Part shown: piece by piece, positions 8,355 to 15,496 of the stretch | Numbering within the stretch: the first letter of the stretch is position 1 | Layout: every line of letters starts with the position of its first letter | Source: Candidatus Thorarchaeota archaeon | GTDB lineage: Archaea > Asgardarchaeota > Thorarchaeia > Thorarchaeales > Thorarchaeaceae | Reading direction: 5' to 3' | NCBI GenBank assembly: GCA_029856425.1 | Contig: JAHQWZ010000001.1 | Coordinates: forward strand, 1 to 47,989 | DNA: 47,989 nt | Position numbers and translations under genes: made by a program | The notes under the pieces: generated by a model | Database searches by the model: none | Told to the model about the DNA's origin: nothing | Seen by the model: the letters and a program-made list of their open reading frames with translations, nothing else

Positions 8355-8496
8355 GACTCAACCTCCATAGTCAGCTACACGAGGTCTTAGCTTTTACTTA
8401 TGGCTTTCCAAAATTATCTTCTGACAAAAGGATAGGAGTTCCTCTCTTGGTCGGCTGTGTATGTTTTTATCAGAGTGCTCCGGAGTATAATGCACC

Positions 8497-8905
8497 ATGA
8501 CATCGTCCGATAACACCACCGCTTCTGCCACTAGAAATGAACAGCTGATGCTGTTTGAGGCCATTGTCCTTGGAATTTATGGCAATTGATTAGTCACATT
8601 GATTCAATTGGTATCCTTCACAGCAACTCTGATTGCAATTCAAGTTGCCTTATCCCTTGTTTCTCTTGTGAGTCTAATAGCTCTATTTGGCTATTGGAGT
8701 GTTTGGAGGCAAACTCGAAAACCATTATGTTGTATTGATGCTTGCTTTTCTACATTTCATTCCACTTTGCATCACACTGGTAATGGAAAGGTTGCTGATT
8801 CAAGATGCCTTTTTCCTTATGATAGGAGGAATCCTCTTTTCGATGATATATATGGCAGAGCACACGAGAGCCAGAAATGTCGAACGAATGAGAGTCACCA
8901 GCTAA
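8497..8905 (+). pseudogene. Broken small membrane protein gene (in-frame stop and frameshift)
   Basis: From ATG 8497 the frame gives 30 residues ending LMLFEAIVLGIYGN, then TGA at 8587-8589, and continues in the same frame with LVTLIQLVSFTATLIAIQVA and further hydrophobic sequence up to about 8690. The protein-like signal then moves to another frame (FGGKLENHYVVLMLAFLHFI ... ERMRVTS), ending at 8905. Joined, these would make a four-helix membrane protein of about 135 aa with TGA where Trp would fit. A TATA-like TTTTTATC precedes the ATG by about 27 bases. Either the gene is decaying or two sequencing errors are present. Confidence 0.6.
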
Positions 8906-8968
8906 AAATCATGACGCAGCAGATGAGCAGCCGTTCAATTTCTAGAAACCATATGTGTTCCCATACAA

Positions 8969-10264
8969 TTAGGAATCTATTCCTCTATGTCGCTTGAATT
9001 GGTTTCTATCCTTCACCGGATCATCAGCTTTTAGAAGTGCAAAGAACGCCGCTATGAGGATAATTGATGCCACCACGAAAGGGAGCATCCCGATTAGACC
9101 GGAGTGGGACGCTCCAACTACAGGGGTGGCAGTTAAGTCTGCTATGAAACCAAGTAGAAGAGGTCCCACCACGAAACCGAAGTCACTGATCATACGATAG
9201 AGTCCCATAGATATCTCCAGCTTGTCCTGCGGCGACAAATCAGTCACATATGCCGCACTAGGTCCTGAGAAACCAATCACTGCTCCATATACTGCCAAGG
9301 CAACTGATAATGTAAACAAGTCTGTAGAAATGGGGATTAGTAGAGTAATTCCTGCAGTTAAAACTAGACATAATGCTAGGGGAACTTTTCTTCCTATTTT
9401 GTCAGAAACACTTCCCATGGGTGTCATTGTAAGTGCAGTTGTTATTCCTCCAATAGTCAGAACGAAACCAATAGCGCTTGAATCCAGACCTAGATTATTA
9501 GCAGCAAATAGTGGTACTAGTGTAGTCCTTACACCAGTACGTAGTAGGAACATCGTGAAGACTGCGAAGGTCACTAAAAGGAACGAGGGATTGGATAGGA
9601 CTTGCCGCATGTCACGCATAATTCCCCCTAGGGAAAGGGGGGTTGTCATATTCCCAGAATTTGTTAATTTGGGTAAAGCAAATGTTGGAATAACACCCAA
9701 GCCTGTGATTATTGCGTAGGCGAAAAAGGGTGCACGGATATCATAATTGTCGGCAATAATGCCACCAAATGTAGGTCCAAAAATGGCTCCGAGAAGTAAC
9801 ATGCCCATGTAAAGACTCATCCACTGTCCTCTTTTCTCTTCTCCAGAAATTTGAGCAAGGAAAACTGTTGCTGTGGTAACATACAGAGCTGAACCTGCGC
9901 CCTCGATCATCCGAGCCATTACAAGAGTAATATAGTTAGGAGCGAAACCGGCTAGTACAGATGAAGTCGAGATGAGAACTAGGCCTGACACCATGATCTT
10001 CTTCTTATCAAATCTCCTCGATAACAGTCCTGCAGGTAAATCGAGAACCATTCGTGTAACTGCAAAGGATGAAACTACGAAACCAACGAGAGTATATGAA
10101 ACCTGAAAGCTCTCTGCATAGGTGGGGAGAATTGGAGCGACCATGCTTAAACCAAGAAGCACTAGGAATGTCACCAAAGAGAGATTCAGAACTGTGAGTA
10201 CACTCCCTTCATGAATTGAATTTGGAGTACTTCTCTCATCCAGTTCTTTATGCTTTTCTGCCAT
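8969..10264 (-). CDS. MFS transporter
   Basis: This protein of about 431 aa has twelve predicted helices. The MFS signature between helices 2 and 3 reads DLPAGLLSRRFDKKKIMVSG, and the matching loop in the second half reads GSVSDKIGRKVPLAL, both with the G-x-x-x-D/R-R-x-x-R/K pattern. It belongs to the general drug/sugar-type major facilitator group; the substrate cannot be predicted. The start at ATG 10264 is chosen because AAGGAGTG lies 7 bases upstream; the GTG at 10276 is inside that site. It is encoded alone, between the eroded membrane gene and the beta-grasp gene on the other strand. Confidence 0.9.
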   Translation of the reverse strand: MAEKHKELDERSTPNSIHEGSVLTVLNLSLVTFLVLLGLSMVAPILPTYAESFQVSYTLVGFVVSSFAVTRMVLDLPAGLLSRRFDKKKIMVSGLVLISTSSVLAGFAPNYITLVMARMIEGAGSALYVTTATVFLAQISGEEKRGQWMSLYMGMLLLGAIFGPTFGGIIADNYDIRAPFFAYAIITGLGVIPTFALPKLTNSGNMTTPLSLGGIMRDMRQVLSNPSFLLVTFAVFTMFLLRTGVRTTLVPLFAANNLGLDSSAIGFVLTIGGITTALTMTPMGSVSDKIGRKVPLALCLVLTAGITLLIPISTDLFTLSVALAVYGAVIGFSGPSAAYVTDLSPQDKLEISMGLYRMISDFGFVVGPLLLGFIADLTATPVVGASHSGLIGMLPFVVASIILIAAFFALLKADDPVKDRNQFKRHRGIDS

Positions 10265-10464
10265 CTTGAATGACACTCCTTGGTAGCATGGGCCCTAGTT
10301 ATGTGGCTAAAGTACTTTCAGATTGAACCACGCAGTCATTATGGTCAGAATATATGGTCCCGCAAAGCAGAGAAACATAGAGGCGTGGGCGATGGCGTGA
10401 AATCTCTAATGTTCGCCGTTGAACATGCAAATCCCTTATTTGCTATCAGATGGCAGTCAATAAC

Positions 10465-10722
10465 ATGATTGAAGTCTTAATCTATGGCAATATCCGAGAG
10501 CGAGTTAAGGCCAACCATCCTAATGCCAATGCCATTCTGCTATGCGAGTACATTGAAGGAGAGCATCTTCAGGATTTATTGGGTCGATTGGGATTGAAGC
10601 TGGCTGATGTTGGAAATTGCTATGTCAACAATGCTCTAGCAAACCCCAACTATATGATTCATGACCGCGATACTATTGAACTCAATCAACCTGGTCATTT
10701 AGCAAAAGAGGGGTTCAATTAG
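10465..10722 (+). CDS. MoaD/ThiS-like beta-grasp protein without C-terminal Gly-Gly
   Basis: This 85-aa protein has the ubiquitin-like sulfur-carrier pattern: a first strand MIEVLIYGNIRERV, a helix around LQDLLGRLGLKLADVG, then YVNNALANPNYMIHDRDTIE, the usual V-N-x-x-x-x-x-x-x-x-L-x-D-x-D-x-I/V block. Sulfur carriers end in Gly-Gly, but here the sequence runs on as LNQPGHLAKEGFN with no GG. Sulfur transfer is therefore unlikely unless processed; it resembles the ubiquitin-like half of Mut7-C type proteins. ATG 10465 is preferred because an AT-rich CTTATTTGCT lies about 26 bases upstream (leaderless) and the fold begins there; ATG 10450 is the alternative. Confidence 0.7.
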   Translation: MIEVLIYGNIRERVKANHPNANAILLCEYIEGEHLQDLLGRLGLKLADVGNCYVNNALANPNYMIHDRDTIELNQPGHLAKEGFN

Positions 10723-10808
10723 TCACGCAAGGCAGTCTATTCATCCTAAAATTTAGTGAGGCGATCTCGTGCATGGAAGACCTGTGATTGGTATCTTCCA
10801 CTTCTCAA

Positions 10809-11039
10809 TCAGATTGCAATACAGGTTTCTGTTCTGGTTATACCCTTTATCCTGTGGATGCGGTCTAGGAATGGGCGCAAGTCATTCGCTGTGTTCAGTT
10901 CTGCATATGCAATTACATCAAATGTTCCAATTACGACCTTCACATTCTTGATCCCATCAATCCCCTCGATTTCTTGGCAGATTTCCCATATTTCCTTTCC
11001 AACTGCCTGTATCAGCACACTTATTCTAAGACTCTTCAT
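10809..11039 (-). CDS. Stand-alone Lrp/AsnC ligand-binding (RAM) domain protein
   Basis: This 76-aa protein consists only of the RAM effector domain of Lrp/AsnC regulators: a beta-alpha-beta-beta-alpha-beta order with ISVLIQAVGKEIWEICQEIE, then IDGIKNVKVVIGTFDVIAYAEL, and a final helix before ITRTETCIAI. It has no DNA-binding domain. Such stand-alone RAM proteins are common in archaea and may bind amino acids or modify the oligomers of full-length Lrp proteins. The start follows AGAGGGATATAG. Two identical-arm operators lie 47-102 bases upstream, overlapping the likely promoter. Confidence 0.85.
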   Translation of the reverse strand: MKSLRISVLIQAVGKEIWEICQEIEGIDGIKNVKVVIGTFDVIAYAELNTANDLRPFLDRIHRIKGITRTETCIAI

Positions 11040-11085
11040 TATCTATATCCCTCTGTTCATGTGCCCATAATACTTGGAGCAGTCT

Positions 11086-11105
11086 TTATGAATTAACATT
11101 CATAA
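11086..11105. promoter_or_regulatory. TGAA-N6-TTCA operator, copy 1
   Basis: TTATGAAT-TAAC-ATTCATAA is a perfect 8-base inverted repeat of 20 bases, 47 bases before the RAM gene start on the minus strand and overlapping an AT-rich promoter-like stretch. The core fits TGAA-N6-TTCA, the consensus known for ArsR/SmtB-family repressors. Copies 2 and 3 lie at 11122 and 23205. Confidence 0.65.
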
Positions 11106-11121
11106 TGTATGACTAGGACTT

Positions 11122-11141
11122 TTATGAATTTTGATTCATAA
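11122..11141. promoter_or_regulatory. TGAA-N6-TTCA operator, copy 2
   Basis: TTATGAAT-TTTG-ATTCATAA has arms identical to copy 1, with centres 36 bases apart (between three and four helical turns). Its 16-base core differs by one base from the site before the Mrp gene at 23208-23223. Confidence 0.65.
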
Positions 11142-11189
11142 TTCAATTGGGTGAAAGAGAATTGGGTTTCCACGCCGGAAGCCGCATAT

Positions 11190-11433
11190 CTCCTAAAATA
11201 TATCTTCACAAAGATAATCAGTCAGACAGGTTTATTCTGGAGAAAGCAGCTCTTGATGTTCGAAATCTAGTATAATCCCCGTTCATGAAATGGCGCAAAT
11301 CATCGAAAAGGAACTTCACCCAGTTGTACACCTCCCTACTATGATTGAGATAGGTGGAGAGGTCAAGAGGACAGAATCTAGCTTGTAGCCTTACATTGAA
11401 GATGCCTCTTATCAGCTTCTGGGGGCTCATCAT
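11190..11433 (+). pseudogene. Possible decayed coding remnant
   Basis: The interval between the RAM gene and the DUF308 gene (11040-11483) has no intact gene, but protein-like stretches can be read in two plus-strand frames: KDNQSDRFILEKAALDVRNL up to a TAA near 11272, then, one frame over, MAQIIEKELHPVVHLPTMIE, followed by IGGEVKRTESSL, a TAG and PYIEDASYQLLGAHHTC before a TGA. A TATA-like AAATATATCTT lies ahead at about 11196. I do not recognise the family. The stretch is short, so this is a weak call. The overlapping minus-strand frame at 11218-11433 looks less protein-like. Confidence 0.35.
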
Positions 11434-11483
11434 ACATGTTGATTATGCAAAGAGAGATATGAAGCGAAGGCAGTAGGCGATGT

Positions 11484-12017
11484 ATGTCATCTTATCCAAC
11501 TAATACTCGCATATTGGAGTTACTCGTCGGTCTAACACTAGTCATATTGGGTTCATGGGCAATACTAGATGGAACACTCGCAGAGGGCATAATTCTCCTT
11601 ATCTTTTCAATTGGCCTTTTTCTCATTGGACTTGCTAGAATTGTGAAGGGCGCAACTATAACGAGTCTCAAGCAAACAAGCAGAGTAATACATATAGTCA
11701 CAGGCTTTCTGACTATTGTCCTTGCCTCCGTAGTTTTGGTATTTCCAGCGTTCGGCACCAATCTATTAATCTCAGTTGTGGCATTAGGGCTTTTCTTCAC
11801 AGGAATTGCCAGAATCCTCATCTTCTACAGTGAATCTGAGATGAGTTTGAAGACACGCGCATTTCATCTAATTGTTGGAGCAATTGGGACTGCAATACCT
11901 ATTCTAATCTTAATTGTCCCCGGTCTGGGCTTTCTCACACTTGTCCTATTCGCTTCAATTGCTTTCATCATAGTGGGAGCCGCACGCATTGTTAGTGGGG
12001 TTTTTGGTGAGTTCTAA
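11484..12017 (+). CDS. DUF308 (HdeD-like) membrane protein
   Basis: This 177-aa protein has six hydrophobic helices in the DUF308/HdeD pattern, with repeated short units of about 28 residues (LLVGLTLVILGSWAILDGTL, then IILLIFSIGLFLIGLARIVKG). The motif G-x-x-R-I-V/L recurs at the end of each pair (GLARIVKG, GIARIL, GAARIVSG). HdeD is an acid-resistance membrane protein in enterobacteria; archaeal members have no established role. A paralogue of nearly the same length lies on the other strand at 12820-13362. Confidence 0.82.
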   Translation: MSSYPTNTRILELLVGLTLVILGSWAILDGTLAEGIILLIFSIGLFLIGLARIVKGATITSLKQTSRVIHIVTGFLTIVLASVVLVFPAFGTNLLISVVALGLFFTGIARILIFYSESEMSLKTRAFHLIVGAIGTAIPILILIVPGLGFLTLVLFASIAFIIVGAARIVSGVFGEF

Positions 12018-12201
12018 TTATCGTGATACAAATAGATTGAGAAGTGTTTCAGCAATCAGATGGCTCCTGACTTTCAATTTCCAAATATCTTCGAAGACGG
12101 CTTCAAAAGATATCTGACCTATTCATGCGCTTGCTGCAAAAGGGAAGGAAATCTGGACAGAGTGATACTCTTCCAGAAATCCTTTTTCAAGGCAAGTGTA
12201 G

Positions 12202-12783
12202 CTAAATTGCCACCGTTTTTGACTTCTTTTTATCCCAGCCTAACTTCTTTGCCTTCTTGAAGGCAGAGCTCGCCTCATCGTATCGACCCAATATCCACAG
12301 GGCAAGTCGAAGCTGATTCCATAGCTCGGGATCATTTGGCTTCTTTTCAAGCTCGACCGATAGTCCCTTTTCCATTCTTCCGTATCTTTCAATCTCTCTT
12401 TGACTTGCTACCTGAGCCGCCCTGAGAACTCCGCTTACGAACTCTCCAGGGCGTTCTAGAACATAGGATTGAAATTCCATGGGTGTTTCTTTGAGAAATG
12501 AGCTGATCGTAGCTCCAGGTGTGTCCTTCTCCCGCCGAAGGTCGCCGTCTAATAATCGACGCTCATAATCACTTTGCATGAAATTGAGAAGTTCCTCCAA
12601 ATGGACTACAACTGGATCATTCTCACCAAGATTCTCGTTAGCCCTCTGCCACTCATAGTATACTACTTCAGTACCAATTGTGTATAAACCGCTAGGCGTT
12701 AGATTCATTTTCTTCAAGTCATTAAGGAGAGTCCTCACAGTATAGATATCTCTGATAGGAATTTTACGGCTCATTTCATTCAT
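12202..12783 (-). CDS. Hypothetical protein with C-terminal TPR-like repeat
   Basis: This is a 193-aa soluble, mostly helical protein. The first 110 residues have no recognised domain. Residues 140-180 (LSVELEKKPNDPELWNQLRL, then ALWILGRYDEASSAFKKAKK) match the tetratricopeptide consensus, about one and a half repeats, followed by a basic tail (KLGWDKKKSKTVAI). TPR segments mediate protein contacts. The start could also be the fourth residue (ATG 12774). It lies between two DUF308 genes and in the same direction as the right-hand one, 36 bases downstream, so it may be co-transcribed with it. Confidence 0.65.
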   Translation of the reverse strand: MNEMSRKIPIRDIYTVRTLLNDLKKMNLTPSGLYTIGTEVVYYEWQRANENLGENDPVVVHLEELLNFMQSDYERRLLDGDLRREKDTPGATISSFLKETPMEFQSYVLERPGEFVSGVLRAAQVASQREIERYGRMEKGLSVELEKKPNDPELWNQLRLALWILGRYDEASSAFKKAKKLGWDKKKSKTVAI

Positions 12784-12819
12784 CTCATTTCAAATCAGTA
12801 CAATCACTACAAAGCACTT

Positions 12820-13362
12820 CTATCTCAGCTCTCCAGTTATCCCACTCACAATTCGAATGATTCCCACGGTTATCATCGCAGCAGACAGTAGTAGAATCAG
12901 GGTATAGAAGCCTAGGCCTGGAAATACTGCTGCTAGGAACCCGAAGCTGAATGCGATAATACCTCCACCTATGTAGAGAGCTCTAGCCCATGTGGCCATT
13001 CCCTTCTCCAAATGACCTACTACTATTCTTGACATTCCCATTAGCATGATTGCAAAGGTCACCATTGTAACCAAGAATGTGATTGCGAGGTCAGGAAATA
13101 GAATCACACCCATTGATAGCACCGTTGCTAAAACGCCTACAGTTCCTTTGGTAATACGGGCTCTAGTGTCAAGTCGCTTCATGAATATGGTCTTAATAAT
13201 CCTGACGAATCCCACAACTGCCAAAGCAATTGCAATCGTCAAGACTATGGTTCGTTGTGCCAAGGAGGGGTCCAAGACAATCCACAAGCTCACCGCAACT
13301 ATAACAAGCCCTATCACTAAATCAAGGCCTCTTGACCAGCTTGGATAATACTCAGAAGACAT
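12820..13362 (-). CDS. DUF308 (HdeD-like) membrane protein, paralogue
   Basis: This 180-aa protein with six hydrophobic helices shares its layout with the gene at 11484: a short YPSWSRGLDLVIGLVIVAVS start, GFVRIIK, GMSRIVVG and GIIRIVSG at the helix-pair ends, and a closing GELR close to GEF in the paralogue. The middle loop carries several basic residues (KRLDTRARITKG). It is probably the first gene of a two-gene unit with the TPR-like protein. Function is unknown; DUF308 proteins are sometimes stress-induced. Confidence 0.82.
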   Translation of the reverse strand: MSSEYYPSWSRGLDLVIGLVIVAVSLWIVLDPSLAQRTIVLTIAIALAVVGFVRIIKTIFMKRLDTRARITKGTVGVLATVLSMGVILFPDLAITFLVTMVTFAIMLMGMSRIVVGHLEKGMATWARALYIGGGIIAFSFGFLAAVFPGLGFYTLILLLSAAMITVGIIRIVSGITGELR

Positions 13363-13447
13363 ATTTCATCACTGGCAACACTTCATAATGAGGATTTTGT
13401 CTTGCCATTTCCTCAGGTCATTCTGCAGTCTAGTTTCACAGGACAAA

Positions 13448-13885
13448 CTATGAGACCTCCTCTTGCCCTTCATATTGATTTAGTCCTATTAGGAACTCAA
13501 ATGGATCTCCATCCACCATTTCCGCTGACAACCGAAGAGCGAATATATCATGTTGCATTGGTGCGAAATTCAGTTCAACATCACCTGATATCAGTACTCT
13601 CTTCAAGCTCATGTGGGGCGGCCATTGACCAGTCCTTTGGATGTAGTCCATAGCACGATTTGACAGAATCTCGCTGGCAATTCTTTTGTTTATTCTAACT
13701 AGGCCTTTTTCACTTACGATGCCGAAGGAAGTGTTACTATCGCTCATTCCGCGTTTGGAAATTGTGTTTGTCTTTCTCAAGATAATTGAGTTGATAGAAG
13801 CGCGTTTCTTGACTCGTTCAACAGCGAAAGTATCGGCATCTATCGAGTATGCTCGACCAAAATCAATCTCCACCCAATCTACCAT
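13448..13885 (-). CDS. Hypothetical protein, paralogue of the PARP-finger protein's N-terminal domain
   Basis: This 145-aa protein aligns over its whole length with residues 1-145 of the zinc-finger protein at 14423-15106. Both start with VDW(V)-x-I and a Tyr/Asp turn, share VKKRA, a GIV-x-E-x-G-x-V strand, a DY(I/M)-x-W-x-WPP block, K-R-V-L-x-SGDVE, and F-x-L-x-L-x-x-EMV-x-x-DP. It lacks the C-terminal finger. The domain family is unknown to me; it looks alpha/beta with no catalytic motif that I recognise. It is the last gene of the operon with Hsp20 and the finger protein, 92 bases after hsp20. Confidence 0.7.
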   Translation of the reverse strand: MVDWVEIDFGRAYSIDADTFAVERVKKRASINSIILRKTNTISKRGMSDSNTSFGIVSEKGLVRINKRIASEILSNRAMDYIQRTGQWPPHMSLKRVLISGDVELNFAPMQHDIFALRLSAEMVDGDPFEFLIGLNQYEGQEEVS

Positions 13886-13977
13886 TGATTTGCACTCTCT
13901 GCCTTCTTGCCAAGTATTACAGATACTTCGCTATTCTCAGTATATAATCTGGGGGATTGATTTCAAGGAATCCCAAT

Positions 13978-14400
13978 CTAGTCTATCCTGACCTTGTACC
14001 CCTTGCCTTCCTTCGTGTCAGTAGTCTTTAGCGTGATTTCTAGAATTCCATTGTTGAAACTAGCTTTGACCTTTGTAGGCTCAATTTCCTTCGAAAGGGA
14101 GAAAATTCTCTTATACTTCCGGGTTTCACTCTCAGCTACAATAATCAGAGTCGACCTGGTGACCGTGATTTCTATCTCATCTTTGCTAACGCCCGGTAGC
14201 TCAAATGTCACTATGGTGTCACCGGTCTTTTCGTCAACTCTCATCTCAGATAGCGGAGTTCGAAAACCTTCCTCCAGTCTTTTTGTCCATTCCAATGGAT
14301 ATCTCATCATTGACCTGAATGCTCTTTCTAAATCTGACAGACCAAATACATCGAATGGATTTCGTCTTTCAACAATGTCTCTTTTCTCGTCATCACTCAT
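13978..14400 (-). CDS. hsp20: Small heat shock protein, Hsp20 family
   Basis: This 140-aa chaperone has an N-terminal segment (NPFDVFGLSDLERAFRSMMR) and an alpha-crystallin domain from about residue 45: VTFELPGVSKDEIEITVTRS, then a KYKRIFSLSKEIEPTKVKA core and the diagnostic SFNNGILEITLK (A/S-x-x-x-N-G-x-L-x-I-x-L). The usual C-terminal I-x-I anchor is replaced by YKVRID. Hsp20 proteins hold unfolding proteins in large oligomers. The ATG at 14400 is preceded by GGAGGGGG with good spacing, so the in-frame ATG at 14433, inside the upstream gene, is not used. It is flanked by two paralogous genes of unknown function. Confidence 0.92.
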   Translation of the reverse strand: MSDDEKRDIVERRNPFDVFGLSDLERAFRSMMRYPLEWTKRLEEGFRTPLSEMRVDEKTGDTIVTFELPGVSKDEIEITVTRSTLIIVAESETRKYKRIFSLSKEIEPTKVKASFNNGILEITLKTTDTKEGKGYKVRID

Positions 14401-14422
14401 TGATTGTTCCCCCTCCGGGTTC

Positions 14423-15106
14423 CTAATTTGCAAGAAGCCGTTTCAGCCGCTGTCTATCTTCTGATTTGAGAAAATCATATCCATCCAGCTTTTCGATTTC
14501 AGATGCGTCTATCCTTTTCGCAACACATCTTGGATGGTGCCATCTGTAAGAGAGCTTTTCTTCATAGAAATAGGGTTCACCTATTCGTAGTCTACGCTCC
14601 AAAATAACATCTTTGCACGTGCGGCATTTTGACCTTCCAGATTTAGCAGTTTCAACTTTCCATAATGGTTCTTTTGGTGTTTCATGTTTCTTTAACCGAC
14701 TTAGAAAATCGCTTGGATCTTCCCCAACCATCTCTTTAGTCAATGGGAGTACAAAGGAGTCATACTCAGTGGGCTCATAGTAGACCTCCACGTCTCCCGA
14801 ATTTAGGACTCTTTTCATTGAAGTGAATGGCGGCCATCTCTTCTTCCAGCGCATGTAATCAAGAGCCTGTTTGGCAAGTGTATCACTTGCATCTTTCTTT
14901 TTTAACGCGACTATTCCCGTTTCTCCAACTATGCCCAATGAAGACTTGACATATGTTCTCTCTTCATCATCAAGCGTTTCCCTGCTCTTCAACACAATGA
15001 CTGTGCCAACAGGAGCACGTTTCTTCACATGCTTGAAGCTGAAGGATTCTGGGTCTACCCAGTATGCCCACTCGGATTCAATAGCAACCCAATCCACTAT
15101 TCCCAT
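14423..15106 (-). CDS. PARP-type zinc finger protein
   Basis: This 227-aa protein has two parts. Residues 1-145 form a domain shared with the gene at 13448-13885. Residues 150-225 look like a PARP-type zinc finger: a Lys/Ser/Gly lead-in (ETAKSGRSKCRTCKDVI), Cys161 and Cys164, a basic strand with RIGEPYFYEE, WHHPRC with His190 or His191 and Cys194, and then DGYDFLKSEDRQRLKRLL, matching the G-x-x-x-L-x-x-x-D-Q/R-x-x-I/L tail of the family. In eukaryotes this finger recognises DNA breaks. ATG 15106 is chosen because the paralogue starts there; the upstream TTG is unlikely. It is first in the operon, under a palindrome at 15172-15201. Confidence 0.78.
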   Translation of the reverse strand: MGIVDWVAIESEWAYWVDPESFSFKHVKKRAPVGTVIVLKSRETLDDEERTYVKSSLGIVGETGIVALKKKDASDTLAKQALDYMRWKKRWPPFTSMKRVLNSGDVEVYYEPTEYDSFVLPLTKEMVGEDPSDFLSRLKKHETPKEPLWKVETAKSGRSKCRTCKDVILERRLRIGEPYFYEEKLSYRWHHPRCVAKRIDASEIEKLDGYDFLKSEDRQRLKRLLAN

Positions 15107-15171
15107 GTTTTGTTGATTTCCTTTAGGTCGAGAATGGTTTACACTTCCCTTCAGCACGTCGTCCACCCATA

Positions 15172-15201
15172 TTGCATACAATTGTATTCATACGTATGCA
15201 A
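15172..15201. promoter_or_regulatory. RHH-type operator before the PARP-finger/Hsp20 operon
   Basis: TTGCATAC-N14-GTATGCAA is an exact 8-base inverted repeat that also contains the perfect 10-base palindrome CATACGTATG (15189-15198). On the minus strand a TATA-like GATTTATAAC lies just upstream (15216-15225), so the operator would cover the transcription start. The same words recur before the ribbon-helix-helix gene at 15497-15545. Confidence 0.6.
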
Positions 15202-15294
15202 AATGTAATCAAATAGTTATAAATCTGTTTACAGACTATTTGGTGGCCGCTGTCTTTACAATGCCTGAATTTACAGAGATAATACTCAGGAACC

Positions 15295-15465
15295 TCAAGA
15301 AGACCTCCGATTGTTAGCCCTATCAATTTCCTCATGATGATCGAGATGAGATCGTATTGCTTCTCTCACAAAGGAGGCAAAGCCCTTCCAGGATTCTTTC
15401 TTCTCCAAATTCTCAAAACGATTCTTTAGTTCTTTTGGCACTCTAATCATAATGTCGCTAGTCAT
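15295..15465 (-). CDS. Ribbon-helix-helix (CopG/MetJ-type) regulator
   Basis: This 56-aa protein begins MTSDIMIRVPKELKNRFENL: the short strand (IMIRVP) that inserts in the DNA major groove, then helix A, followed by a KESWKGFASFVREAIRSHLD stretch as turn and helix B. This is the full RHH fold; the C-terminal tail is basic and acidic mixed. The ATG at 15465 is selected because upstream in-frame residues would be translated through the TATA and operator sequences. No toxin gene is adjacent, so it is more likely a transcriptional repressor than an antitoxin. Repeats matching its own promoter occur before the PARP-finger operon. Confidence 0.8.
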   Translation of the reverse strand: MTSDIMIRVPKELKNRFENLEKKESWKGFASFVREAIRSHLDHHEEIDRANNRRSS

Positions 15466-15496
15466 ACGGTCAGCTTCCTTAGATTCATATACCGAT

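Noticed and set aside
10280..10468. Plus-strand frame of 62 aa before the beta-grasp gene
   Set aside because: No ribosome site, odd composition, and it overlaps the beta-grasp promoter.
11218..11433. Minus-strand frame of 71 aa
   Set aside because: It lacks a ribosome site and protein-like composition; plus-strand frames over the same bases look more like former coding sequence.
12060..12260. Plus-strand frame with a C-A-C-C stretch
   Set aside because: It overlaps the 3' end of the TPR-like gene and has no supporting ribosome site or homology that I can see.
15123..15335. Minus-strand frame of 70 aa between the RHH and PARP-finger genes
   Set aside because: It runs through the TATA and operator sequences and shows no protein character.
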